Below are positions 26,001 to 38,900 of a stretch of DNA of 64,000 bases, one piece after another. Made by a program: the position numbers and the translations under genes. The stretch comes from Cerrena zonata (taxonomy: Eukaryota; Basidiomycota; Agaricomycetes; Polyporales; Cerrenaceae): NCBI GenBank assembly GCA_038087015.1, contig JASBNA010000107.1:31866-95865 (forward strand), in the 5' to 3' direction. The notes below the pieces were generated by a model. It saw only the letters and a list, made by a program, of their open reading frames with translations. It was not told the origin of the DNA and made no database searches. The stretch's first letter is position 1. Each line of letters starts with the position of its first letter.

Positions 26001-29000
26001 TTTCATGTACTCCTTTGCTCCTGTGTACCATCACAGCTCTCCTATCTCAACCTTGTGCTTGTCTTATCTATTCACCAACGGTTACTATGGCACATTCTAC
26101 CTCCGCTGCTCATACTCGAAATATCCGATCCTTCTTATTCAAGTTTTCGTCTTCCGTGGTAGGAAGTTCACTAAATCCCCACCGTTGCATTCACCGTATC
26201 CTTTCTCATCCTGTATGTGGTACTATTGTGTCATGCATACATAAGACACTAGCAGGCCTCATTTTTCTCTGGTGGTCCGGGAGTAGTGACGAGATGTGCT
26301 CTGAGTACGGGCAGAAGGCACTTGCCTTAAATGGACACTTTGTATCATATAAGGCAATCGCTTCCACTAGGCGATAGGCTAAGCTCGTCTGACGTTGTTA
26401 CTCCAGGGTATGAGCCATGAGTATACGCTGTGATACACATATGTCAGCTGGTATGTGGTCGACTTTCCTTGTGCATTCTTGCTCTGCGAGGTCTCCGCAG
26501 TCCCGTGAAATAGATTTCGTTGCATCGAAATCCTGGACTATTCGGAGGCACATCGAAACGTGCGTACGTGTGTTTTTTACATGACGAGAAAGCTTGTAGT
26601 GCTTCAGTGATCAGGATATTCACTGGATGTGCTAGCTTCGTTCATAATCGCTACTTTGTTTGGTGCTTATGAAGCCGAACCACCAATTGTACCTTTTATA
26701 ACATCTCGTTCTGCGTTGGTATGTCATTTCCTGTGGCGACGGAACTCATATCTGATCTCGATACACGTATCTTTGGTGAGCTTTGACGAGTGTCATTGAC
26801 GTTCCTCTAGAGGGGATTCAACCGCTTCATGACCGCTTCCAACCTTCGTCTTATATCTCTAACCTTTCATATGCTAGAGACCACAGGGAAACCAAATTTC
26901 CGTTATATACAGGTTGGGTATGTAACCCCTCTGCGCATAATTCAATCACTTCTTTCTCTTCCGAAGCAATTCTATCATCTTCCCTTAGAAATCCCCACCG
27001 ATTATTTCGTCCTTTTGCCACCAGCGCAATGCCGCTCTGAGCTACCGGAACTTTCACAATGCGGTATCGTGATACGATCTCAACTTTCCGGTACTATACC
27101 GCACAATGCTACACAATGATGATCACGATCTTCACCTTTGGCTTATTCGTCATACCGTGCCTCATCACTTGCATTGAGGATCACGATTCTCGACTAACTC
27201 GTATGTAAGATGTGCATATCAGTGAAACTGGCACGAATGTGGATGACATAAGAATCAGACTTACAACCTGGGGCCAAGTCGAGTGTGCAATTGAAACGCA
27301 ACCGGCTCCCATGAATGGACGTCTGGCTTCCATACACGGCAAACGCTTCTACAAGGTCGAAAACGCCTGGAAGCGGATCGCATTGTCTTGATTGTCATGT
27401 TCTGTCTCGTTCTTCGCTGTCAAGGCATCCTTATTCAGATCGGACGCTTTCCCGTCACGATGTATGTAAACATCAAGCGTATGTATCTACTGAATCGTTC
27501 GGGACTAGCTGCATCCGCTCCTCAGATTGTAAAAAAGCCTCGAGTCTTACCGATGTGTGTTAGAGTTAGAATACATTGTAGCATCTTGGTTCTCAGCCTA
27601 ACCGATGACTTGTTCGAAAAATAAATGCACAGAAAAATAAATTCATTAAGCTCAAGAACATCTAGGTTTCGAAAAAGGAGAGATCTCGTGTAGGATAAGA
27701 ATGGTCATTTTCAATTCTTTAATATATTATACAGAATACCAACAAGGGGTTGACGGACGCAGAGGTCTCAGTAGTAGGATGCATACTATCCAGAGATCCC
27801 ATATAGTTACGATGGGATGGCATGAGTCATAGACGAACAAACCGAGTTCGAGAAGCTCGCGGGCAATAGCAAGACCTCCATTTTCTCCGCGCCATTAGGT
27901 TCGATATGTGATTTTATTACTATACCATTATAGGTTCTATACCGCATATCCAGATTTAAGTAGAAGGTGGCGTAATTCAGGAGCTCGAGTAGAAGGCTAT
28001 GGCGTAAGAGCGAAGGTCAAGCCACGAAGCCTTCAACATATGAAATTAAGACATACCATAAGGCAGCGACCATGGATTTAGCTCTCCTATCGGCACCGGA
28101 CTAAGTACGTGGTCTTTTACACGACGTGTCAATTTCCTTCTGGGTGATTTTTTCAGTGCAGGAAATCGAGAGTAGGCATGTAGAGCAAGGACGGACGTCC
28201 ATCGAACCCTTCCCCTGCGTTACATGGTCGGAGATTCGTGTTTGAGGTTTGGTAGCCTCGATCCACAGAATATGTTCTTGCCGATCCATATTTATGGCGT
28301 TGGCTTTTCTAGCGAAATGGAAGGCAGACGGTCAATATTGGGGTTGGTGCCTGGTGGCGAACATACGGTACCAAACGCCTGGCAAAGGAGGGATGGTAAC
28401 CCCGTCCGAGAATTGTGCAAGGTGGTTCTAAGTATTCGTGCGGGTGTTTCGACAATGAAGATCAAGGGTAGTTTTACGAACAGGTACGAGAGGGCACAAG
28501 GTAATCGATAGATCGGGTTTCCTGCGACTAGCTTCCGACCGACTAGTCGATGGCACCTTTAAGACATTCATGTTGATGCGAATAGCTTGGGTTTTCCATC
28601 AGAATGGTAGGCAATAAGCGTCAGCAACGACTAGTAGTGCTTCGATCATGGATGCAGCAAATACCCCTCTCTACGTAGGATGTCGTGGTATTCTTGACGT
28701 ATGGAGCTCAGATACCAGAGCAAAGGAAGTTGTCTGCTCAAGAGTAGCAAAAGGTCATATATTAGTGATTCAGCTATTGGCGACAGGTCGAGAAGATCGT
28801 ACAGCGAAAGATGCGTGAGGCAACATTTACGAAAGGAGCTTGTTTTCCAAAGCGAGATGCATGCCTCTGTATGGCATCGATGCAAGGTTGTTAGTTGAAC
28901 GGGAGCCAGTACTGAGTACATTCTAGGCGTTAGGACCTTGTGGTATCAGAGCAGATGGTCTCTGAGAACTCGACAGTGACTTGAACGGGGTTCAAAGTTC

Positions 29001-30529
29001 CGATTCGACCAGGATAGCACGGAAAATGCCGGTCGGGGTTTTAAAATTGAGGCTTGGTCTGTTCAATGCAGACTCACTGTCGTTTTCTTTTTCCTCAACG
29101 AAACGTCCGCGTCATGTCTCGGCCTCTATATGTATGCTCCAACGTCCGACCAAGTATGACCACCACGGTCTAGTGGCTTACCTCTACCTGCTTTACACTT
29201 TCCTCCAAGATGCCCTCGCAGACAGTTGGACACCTCTGGCTGCGTTCGATACATTCTACTAGCTCTCTTATGCACCTGTAAAGATCCCGATCCCACTCAA
29301 CATCTCCGCTCTTCTTATCTGTTATCCACACTTGACCAACGCCTCCTTTCTTGCTTCTCGCTTTCTCCTCAGAACGCCTCACCGTGATATAAGAGCCCCA
29401 CCATGACATATAAGCACCTCCCCCATCTTCTTCTATACCTGGATGTAACCTCTATGAAACACTAACTATTGACTCAATGTCCGTGTACCGAATGGCATCT
29501 CTTTTTCATCGCTACCTCTATCCTCATCTTTTACCTGCTGGCGTACATCTTATATGCGCTCTTGACATTGACACGGCTCCGATACCGAAAACAAACTCTA
29601 CATGTCCTCGATAAACAATGGGCTGTTCCTATGCTATGGTCCAGTATCTTTCCCTTACCCTACCGCCATCTAGAGCTCCCTTGCCCCATCCATCTCATTT
29701 GACAAATCCTTACAATCAATAGGGTGGAATGATCGTGGATATCATAAAAGCGAGATAGTAGAGCTGCGTCCGATGAGGATAAGAGTTTATGAGGTACGTT
29801 CAATCCCCCCATTCCGTCCTATCGCTAATCATTATACCGTATAATATGACTCAATCATGTCGTCACCTCTGATATACCCTAGCCTGGAAGGTCACCTCAA
29901 TGATTCCATACACACAAACTCCATCTACCACTCATTCTGACTGACATTTGCTCTTCTCAACCATATCCCGGTCTCAGTTGCCTTCATATTCAATATTGGA
30001 CCTGAACGTCACTACGACTACTCTACGAAACCACCTCCAATGATGTGGCCATTTACACCGCCGTCACCTCAAGTACTCTTCGCTTCAGACCCTGGGACCG
30101 AAGGGCTCAATCATCTGGCATCTCTACGTACGTCATCCATTGCTCAAAATAATCAGCGGAATTCAGGGGTGCTCACGTCACCCAAGTCTGGTTTTTCTAG
30201 GTACGGATATTTAACCCTTGTATTCGCTATCCGCTGACCTTCACGTCGCGTATCAATCTTCAGGTTTGTACCGATTAACTCTTGGCCGTGCAACGCGACT
30301 CGTTGTGCATACATACCACGTTCTGGACTGGCCGCATTCGGGTGGTAAAAAGGTCTCAAGTCTTATCGATGGGTGTTAAATTAGTAGGAAAGGTGTGGGA
30401 GTGGTATCAGGTACCGTTCATCATAGTACTGATGTCACTAGGAGATTCTGAAAGACGTCCTAGTGATTGGTATGGGGTTCTACCCAGCCTGGCTATCTTT
30501 AAGCGAGCTTGAAAGTGTAATTTTATTGG
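23083..30529. other. NLR2-NLR3a spacer: decayed repeated modules
   Basis: No intact gene seen in 7.4 kb. The first kilobase parallels the post-NLR1 region and includes the minus-strand remnant at 23608-23712. Motif copies (GCAATGCCGGWCGGAGTTTG type) lie near 24481 and 29023. A minus-strand remnant reading DILRREGYL lies near 28650-28690. A short hydrophobic open stretch near 29500-29600 is shared with 34350-34440, but the flanking frame is broken here. Confidence 0.5.
23608..23712 (-). pseudogene. Coding-like remnant convergent to NLR2
   Basis: Homologue of the remnant at 8606-8700. The minus strand encodes a peptide containing TLNGHSELYAFTDNPEFD and then reaches a stop, or a splice site, after TNRV. 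The preceding CTTTCTAG could be an intron acceptor. The protein family is not recognised. Confidence 0.3.
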
Positions 30530-31276
30530 ATCTAAACTTGCAGCAATTCTACAACACGCCTCACAGAATCGGAACTACAATTTTTTATTCCGGTAATTCA
30601 CGGGATCATTATTTCTTCAATCGAAAATCGAAGTATCAGGCGGTCCACAGCAAGCAGCTCATCGGTTTTCCACCTCGTAAGTTTCTACTTCGCGCATTGC
30701 TCAATATTACCAATACATGGCAGTGTTGTCTTTCGAATGATATCCCTCATCTATTCTTATACATTCAGAGGAAACCTATGAAACACTTATCCGGCACTGT
30801 CTTCCCAGATCGCATCCTGCAAGGATGGGACCACAGTCTCTGGCTTTTGTTATACCTGTTTGTATCTAAGCACTCTGCTACTAGTGGGTCGAGCGTCCCT
30901 TGTGTCACGGAACATTCTCCATGATGGACAGCTGGGGCGGTGGTTGTCAAAAACAGTCGAAGTTCTCTGCCTCCAATAACAAGGCGATGTCCAACTGTCA
31001 CAACGAAACGCTCTCTGGTGAGCATGGGCATTGCCGTCTGTCGCGCGCACAGGTTTGACGAACATACTTAGAGAGGTCCAGCTTCCATTCCTTGAATAGC
31101 CCGTGCCGAACATTGCCAGATTTCCTTGTTCGAATTGCTGCCTCATGCGTATAAGGTTTGCAAGTAACGCTTAATTAATAGTGGTAGCTCATAGTCTCAC
31201 TGCATGCCATCTCCCACTTCTACTACCCTCCCCTCAACCTAGGAATCTCTCGTTCAAGTCGGATATCTCTACAATA
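30530..31276 (+). repeat. Upstream module and promoter of NLR3a (copy 2)
   Basis: About 30600-31178 is nearly identical to 35304-35881, whereas 31178-31410 is clearly diverged from its counterpart. The module carries a plus-strand open frame (30463-30924) partly shared with 35155-35547. It ends in a pyrimidine-rich run and the start context ACAATAATGACT. Confidence 0.65.
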
Positions 31277-33275
31277 ATGACTACCAATATTGCTCTCAAA
31301 AGTATGTATAATCCTGACTCCGACATCCAACTTTGAGTACCGATACCAAGCTCGACGTAGTCCATCACGCACGACATGTCAAATGGAAATCTCGTTATCC
31401 TGGTCAAGAAATTCCAGCACTATATGTCGAAGTCAAATATGGGGATCGACGAGTGAAAACCAAGGCGATCCGTGATTTGGAAGCTCAGTGGGATGAAGAG
31501 CTCATCATGTAGGTACACGTCTGTGTTCTTGGTGTTCAAACTAATTATAGTCGACAGACACACAATAGATGTCCATCAAATACTGCGCTTTCGTTTGAAA
31601 GCGGCTTTTCCTCTCGGAAGGGACCCTGTACTTGGGGAACTCGATTGCAATGTGGGGGATCTCCCTTTATTCTTTGGTCCTCCTCGTAACACAAGTCCGT
31701 ATTCAACAAATCTTCTCGGAGAGTCCACACTAAATAGATGTTCGTTGGTGTAGAATGTCTGGACCTCAAGAGTATCAAGGATCTTAACAGTCCTACCTCC
31801 CGCGTAACAATCAGTGTTACCACAATCACCCATCAGGATGCGACACGACGTCTGGTTGGAAATGCGGAGGCAATTGCCGTTCAACAACTGGATCCCAATA
31901 GTCTTGCAGGAAAGGTCTGGCATCTCTTCGGAAGATTAGACCTACTCAATGGGATCATTAGCAAAATCGACCAGGCGGCCAAGGTGTGTTACCGCTGGTA
32001 TCACAAATTTGTTGATTGAAGCTCACTCGCACATAGCTGAACTCCTATCTCGATCTCGCGTGGCAAATATTTTCGTCGCTATACAAAGTAGGTACTGTCG
32101 CTGTTATTAATGTCCCTTCCTAATGGAACTGGATCAGGCAGTCGAGAAGCAACGGACGACAGACCAGAAGATCATTGGACTCGTCGACACCATCAATCAA
32201 ACGTTCGACTTCGTTGATGATGCTGAGAAACTTCGCGAGTATGTCATCAATCTCAGCACAGTAATCAGTGATATGCTCAACCAAATGGCTGAGTGTGCAC
32301 TTTTTGTGTGCGGTTATCTTCAGAAAAGCTTTACCAGTAAATATCTTCACATTCACTTGCGATTATTTGTGGAAGAGATCTGACAATTCACTAGAACGGA
32401 TGGTGGGATCTTTTTTGACCGACTCGAACAAGAAGATCGACGAGTTCACTCAAGCCTTTTCCAAACTTCGAGAGAACCTTGACTCCCGAGTGCGGTTGGA
32501 TTCTGCATTTATCACTTTCAAGATTCATAATGATCTATCTGAACTCGGAAAGTCTGATGCTCTCAAAGAGCTCAAGCCGGCTGCGATGAATGCAGCTTCT
32601 CGGCCCCTGTGCCTCCATGACACTCGAGAGTCTGTTATGCAGACGATCATTGACTGGGTCGTGAACATTGACGACCACGAGCAGAACATTCTGTGGCTCC
32701 ATGGCCTTGCTGGATCGGGAAAGAGCACCATTGCGAATACCGTCTCGGAACGAGTCCATGAATTGGGCCGTCTAGGAGCATTTCTATTTTTCGAAAGAGA
32801 TAAAACCGATCGTGATGCAGTTATACACACAATGGCTTCCCAACTCGCAGACGCCGATCCTATTTTACGATCAAACATATGTGCTTCCATTGAACATGAC
32901 CGAAGGACCGTCAACAGTCGTCTTGAAAAGCAGTTTGCTCATCTCGTTTGCCGTCCACTCAACGATTCTGCCTCATCTCTCCTTGGCCCCATCGTAATCG
33001 TAATCGATGCTTTGGACGAGTATGGAAACATCAACTCAAGGCGATCGCTACTTACCCTCATTGCCGACGAGTTCAAACACCTTCCCAGCAATTTCCGGTT
33101 CCTCATCACAAGTCGACCTGAGTCTGACATCGAAAACGTGTACTTGAATAATTCGAATATCAAATCGATCTCCCTAACTGATATAGCAAACTCGACCCCA
33201 GAAATTCGGCTCTACTTGTCATCCGAGCTAGCTCACATACGAAATGTGAAAAGGCAGGTTCACGAGCAGGCATGA
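31277..33275 (+). CDS. NLR3a: truncated C2-NACHT protein lacking WD40
   Basis: My model is join(31277..31301, 31361..31508, 31558..31694, 31754..31983, 32037..32087, 32138..32336, 32395..33275), 1671 nt or 556 aa, fully open. It has the C2-like domain, the helical segment and a NACHT with GLAGSGKS (about 367-374) and Walker B VIVIDALDEYG. The match to NLR3b stops at about 33253, and the frame then reads a few foreign codons, ending VHEQA. The sequence after the junction matches spacer sequence near 10948 and 45905. A deletion therefore removed the rest of the post-NACHT region and all WD40 blades. It may be a pseudogene or a short NLR without a sensor domain. Expression data would decide. Confidence 0.75.
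31410..32965 (+). repeat. Near-identical tract shared with 36111-37666
   Basis: With an offset of exactly 4701 bases, I noticed only about six differences in 1.55 kb between the NLR3a and NLR3b coding regions. The flanks on both sides (31178-31410 and 32970-33250) differ at roughly one base in ten. Such abrupt changes of identity inside one gene pair point to recent gene conversion or unequal crossing-over. Confidence 0.8.
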
Positions 33276-35224
33276 GAGGTGACAAGGCGAGCGCACCATT
33301 GGTAAATTGTTCATCAGTGTTTCCTGCAATTGGACTTTCAGCATTGGAGGCAGGGGCGACTTCAACGTTGATGGAGCAGTTGTATACGTACTTCACATAC
33401 CTCGGTACCCCCTTTCCCTTTCAAAAGTGTCATATACATACGACCAGGGTGAGAGGTGTAGGCAATGGACATTATTGGCGACTTCTAATGCTTCAATAAT
33501 GGGTGAAGGAGGGCAACAGTGCGATGGGGATACCCCTTTGTGTGTAAGACGTCCCATCGGTCTTTACCTATTGAATTCGGATATGGTCCAGAATCGGTCC
33601 CAGGGAATGATCGACAAGTCGTCTGCACTAGCAGCAAGGGATATATCCTGAAATTGTGGTTGAGTTGTGCTCGGAAACGCATCTAGAAGGCCATATAGTG
33701 AAACATACACACGAGTGAATATTGATTTACGAATGAAACCTGCTGCTGGAGAGAAATGAATGCCTCTGCGTGGCGTCGAGGCACATAGTAAGCGTAGAGC
33801 AGACGGGCAGTAGATGGGGAGAAAGTTATCAGACGTTGGGCTTTTTAGCATGATTGTTGTATACTATTTGAGACAAGAATCCAAGAGAAATTAATTCAGA
33901 GAATGGCCAGTGGTCTGACCGTGACAGAGGTTGAAAGTCTCGACTCGATCAATTACCACGGGAAATGCCGGCCGGGGTTTCAAACTTGAAGCTTGGTCTC
34001 CGTGTGGCATTCAATGCAGACTCACTGTCGGTCTCTTTCTCCTCGACGAAACATTATGTCTCTGGCCTCTATACGTATGCGACAACGTCCGACAAAGTAT
34101 GGTCACCTTGGTCGACCCGCTTACACCTCATCGATGCTTTACTCAGACAGTCGCACACCTCTGGCCGCCTTCCGTCAGCTCTGCAAATCTCCGTTCTTAT
34201 CCACACATGCAAACGCCTGGTTTCTTGCTTTTTGCTTTACCTCCCAGAATACTCCACCGTGATATATCAACACCTTCTTCCTCTTATTACATCCCTGAAT
34301 GTATCAACTTCGTGGAACGCCAACTATTGAGTCGATGTCCATTCTCCGAACGGTATCTCTTGGTCATCGCCGCCTCTATTCTCGTCTTGTATCCCCTGGC
34401 GTATGTCTTATATGCGCTCTTAACATTGACACGAGACCAATCCCGAGAATGTCCTCTGAATGTCCTTGAACAATGGACTGCTCACATATTATGATACAGT
34501 ATCGTTCCCTTACTTTGCCGCCATCTAGAGTTCCCTCGCCTCTTCCGATTTGACAAATACTCACGATCAACAGGATATAACACAATAATCACAGTAGAAG
34601 CCAAGAGCGAAATAGTAGAGCTGCGATCGATTAGGATATGAGGAGTCTATGAAGTACGTCCTATCACCACACAAACCCGAAAGACCCCCTTATCGATACT
34701 CTACACACGGACACCGCCTAGTACTTATACTGATTAACATTTGCTCTTCCCAGTCATATCCCGGTCTCAGTTGTCTTCATATTCAATATTGGACCTGAAC
34801 GTCATTACGACTAGTATACGAACGACGTCAAACAACCGTCTGCGCCTCTAATTATCGGGCTATTTCCATAGCTGTTACCCCGAGTACTCTTCGCTTCGGA
34901 CTCTGGCATCACTAGGACCGGAGGACTCGACCGTTATCTGGTAATTTTTGCGTGCATCGTTGAATATAGAGAATAATCAGCGGGGTTCAGGGACGCTCAT
35001 CATGATGTCACGCAAGTCTGGTTCTCTGGGGTATGGATGTTCAATCCTTCTATTCGTTATCCGCTGACTTTCATGTCGCGCATCAATCTTCAGGTTTGTA
35101 CCACTACACTCTACTGGCTGCGCAACGTGACTCATTGTCCATACATATACACATTTGGAAGACGTCCCAGTGATTGGTATGGAGTTCTGCCCGGCCTGGC
35201 TGTCTTTACCCGAGCTCGAAAGCA
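33276..35224. other. NLR3a-NLR3b spacer
   Basis: No gene accepted. The left part continues the spacer module fused to NLR3a, with a minus-strand remnant reading WDVLHTKGYP near 33520-33560. The motif GAAATGCCGGCCGGGGTTTC lies near 33962. A 187-codon plus-strand open frame (33931-34494) ends in a hydrophobic stretch. Its paralogue at 29009-29702 is broken, and the strand is pyrimidine-rich, which lowers stop frequency, so I do not call it a gene. Confidence 0.45.
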
Positions 35225-35977
35225 CAATCTCATTGGGGCTAAACTTACATTTCTACGACACGCCTCACAGAATCAGAATTGCGCTTTCTTCTCCCGGTAA
35301 TTCACGGGGACATTATTTCTTCAATCGAAAATCGAAGTATCAGGCGGTCCACAGCAAGCAGCTCATCGGTTTTCCACCTCGTAAGTTTCTACTTCGCGCA
35401 TTGCTCAATACTACCAATACATGGCAGTGTTGTCTTTCGAATGATATCCCTCATCTATTCTTATACATTCAGAGGAAACCTATGAAATGTTTATCCGGCA
35501 CTGTCTTCCCAGATCGCATCCTGCAAGGATGGGACCACAGTCTCTGACTTTTGTTATACCTGTTTGTATCTAAGCACTCTGCTACTAGTGGGTCGAGCGT
35601 CCCTTATGTCACGGAACATTCTCCATGATGGACAGCTGGGGCGGTGGTTGTCAAAAACGGTCGAAGTTCTCTGCCTCCAATAATAAGGCGATGTCCAACT
35701 GTCACAATGAAACGCTCTCTGGTGAGCATGGGCATTGCCGTCTGTCGCGCGCACAGGTTTGACGAACATACTTAGAGAGGTCCAGCTTCCATTCCTTGAA
35801 TAGCCCGTGCCGAACATTGACAGATTTCCTTGTTCGAATTGCTGCCTCATGCGTATAAGGTTTGCAAGTAACGCTTAATTGATAGTGATAGTTCGTGGTC
35901 TCCTTCCGTGTCTTCCACTTCTACTACCCTCCCCTCAACCTAGGAATCTCTCATTCAAGTCGGATATCTCTACAACA
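35225..35977 (+). repeat. Upstream module and promoter of NLR3b (copy 3)
   Basis: Third copy of the module at 1-500 and 30530-31276. It joins directly to the NLR3b start region through a pyrimidine-rich run and the context ACAACAATGACT. The resulting order, module then NLR, repeats at a 4.7-kb step and shows a tandem duplication of the whole unit. Confidence 0.65.
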
Positions 35978-38900
35978 ATGACTACCAATATCGCTCTCAA
36001 AAGTGCGGATAACCCTGACTCCGATATCCAGCTTCGAGTACTGACACCAAGAACAATGTAGTCAATTACGTACAGGATGTCAAATGGAAATCTCGTTTTC
36101 CGCGACAAGACATTCCAGCACTATATGTCGAAGTCAAATATGGGGATCGACGAGTGAAAACCACGGCGATCCGTGATTTGGAAGCTCAGTGGGATGAAGA
36201 GCTCATCATGTAGGTACACGTCTGTGTTCTTGGTGTTCAAACTAATTATAGTCGACAGACACACAATAGATGTCCATCAAATACTGCGCTTTCGTTTGAA
36301 AGCGGCTTTTCCTCTCGGAAGGGACCCTGTACTTGGGGAACTCGATTGCAATGTGGGGGATCTCCCTTTATTCTTTGGTCCTCCTCGTAACACAAGTCCG
36401 TATTCAACAAATCTTCTCGGAGAGTCCACACTAAATAGATGTTCGTTGGTGTAGAATGTCTGGACCTCAAGAGTATCAAGGATCTTAACAGTCCTACCTC
36501 CCGCGTAACAATCAGTGTTACCACAATCACCCATCAGGATGCGACACGACGTCTGGTTGGAAATGCGGAGGCAATTGCCGTTCAACAACTGGATCCCAAT
36601 AGTCTTGCAGGAAAGGTCTGGCATCTCTTCGGAAGATTAGACCTACTCAATGGGATCATTAGCAAAATCGACCAGGCGGCCAAGGTGTGTTACCGCTGGT
36701 ATCACAAATTTGTTGATTGAAGCTCACTCGCACATAGCTGAACTCCTATCTCGATCTCGCGTGGCAAATATTTTCGTCGCTATACAAAGTAGGTACTGTC
36801 GCTGTTATTAATGTCCCTTCCTAATGGAACTGGATCAGGCAGTCGAGAAGCAACGGACGACAGACCAGAAGATCATTGGACTCGTCGACACCATCAATCA
36901 AACGTTCGACTTCGTTGACGATGCTGAGAAACTTCGCGAGTATGTCATCAATCTCAGCACAGTAATCAGTGATATGCTCAACCAAATGGCTGAGTGTGCA
37001 CTTTTTGTGTGCGGTTATCTTCAGAAAAGCTTTACCAGTAAATATCTTCACATTCACTTGCGATTATTTGTGGAAGAGATCTGACAATTCACTAGAACGG
37101 ATGGTGGGATCTTTTTTGACCGACTCGAACAAGAAGATCGACGAGTTCACTCAAGCCTTTTCCAAACTTCGAGAGAACCTTGACTCCCGAGTGCGGTTGG
37201 ATTCTGCATTTATCACTTTCAAGATTCATAATGATCTATCTGAACTCGGAAAGTCTGATGCTCTCAAAGAGCTCAAGCCGGCTGCGATGAATGCAGCTTC
37301 TCGGCCCCTGTGCCTCCATGGCACTCGAGAGTCTGTTATGCAGACAATCATTGACTGGGTCGTGAACATTGACGACCATGAGCAGAACATTCTGTGGCTC
37401 CATGGCCTTGCTGGATCGGGAAAGAGCACCATTGCGAATACCGTCTCGGAACGAGTCCATGAATTGGGCCGTCTAGGAGCATTTCTATTCTTCGAAAGAG
37501 ATAAAACCGATCGTGATGCAGTTATACACACAATGGCTTCCCAACTCGCAGACGCCGATCCTATTTTACGATCAAACATATGTGCTTCCATTGAACATGA
37601 CCGAAGGACCGTCAACAGTCGTCTTGAAAAGCAGTTTGCTCATCTCGTTTGCCGTCCACTCAACGATTCTGCCCCGTCTCTCCTTGGCCCTATCATAATC
37701 GTAATCGATGCTTTGGACGAGTATGGAGACATCAACTCAAGACGATCGCTGCTGACCCTCATTGCCGACGAGTTCAAACACCTTCCCAGCAACTTTCGAT
37801 TCCTCATCACCAGTCGACCAGAATTGGATATCGAAAACGTTTACTTGAACCGTTCGAATATCAAATCAATCTCCCTAAGTAATATAGCAGATCCGACCCC
37901 AGAAATTCGTCTCTATCTGTCATCCGAGCTAACTGACATACGAAATGTGAAACGCATGCCAAGCAACTGGCCGGAAGAATACGACTTAAACCGGGCTGCG
38001 CGAATGTCGGAAGGACTCTTTATCTGGGCATCCACCTTAATAAAGTTTCTACTGGGGACCAACGATCCAGCTAAGACATTGGAAAGTGTCCTCTGTTCGC
38101 GCAACAAGGACCACGCCAGAGGTCTGGACCAGCTATATGCTACAGTGCTGAACGCCAGGAACGACTGGCATTCTGGACTAGGTGAACGATTTCAAGCTGT
38201 AGCAAGGATTGTTCTACTGTCCCAAACACCACTCTCTGACACCGAAATCGATCAACTCCTCAGTTATCCGCATGGCAAATCATGCCGCAGTATATTCGAA
38301 GACTTTCACTGCCTCTTCGATCACAGTCCTGGATGGCCCATTCGCCCACTCCACGCATCATTTGGCGATTATCTCACTGATGTCACCCGCAGCGGAGGCC
38401 AGCCTTGGTCGCTGGCTGAGTGCGACGTAGACCATGATCTTGTATTGCGCTGTTTTCATGTCATGTCTACCCAACTTCGTTTCAATATATGTAACTTCGA
38501 GACATCCGGTCGACTGAATGAGGAATATCCTGATCTCAAGGGACGCACTGAGAAGCATATATCTCCGGCCTTGAGATATGCGTCGACGTACTGGTGGCAT
38601 CACCTAAAGGGGACTCGGACATGGCAGGAGGATGTAGGATTGGCGCTGCGGTCGTTTTCGAAGGAAAAGCTACTATTCTGGCTAGAAGTAGTCAGTCTAG
38701 TTGGCCATGTAAATAACACTGTGGAGGCATGTGATATCGCTTACACCTTTGCCGTAGTAAGTGTCTAGTTACCAGTATGGAAGTGTAGCAATACTAATGA
38801 CTTATAGGATACAGATAGCGAGCTTGCGACCCTGTGGACCAATCTACAGATGTTCATAGATGAATACTGTGGAGCTATCTCTTATAGTGCCCTCCATGTA

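Noticed and set aside
33931..34494. 187-codon open frame with a hydrophobic end, as a small membrane-protein gene
   Set aside because: The paralogous stretch at 29009-29702 is frame-broken, no splice or start conservation is visible, and the strand is pyrimidine-rich.
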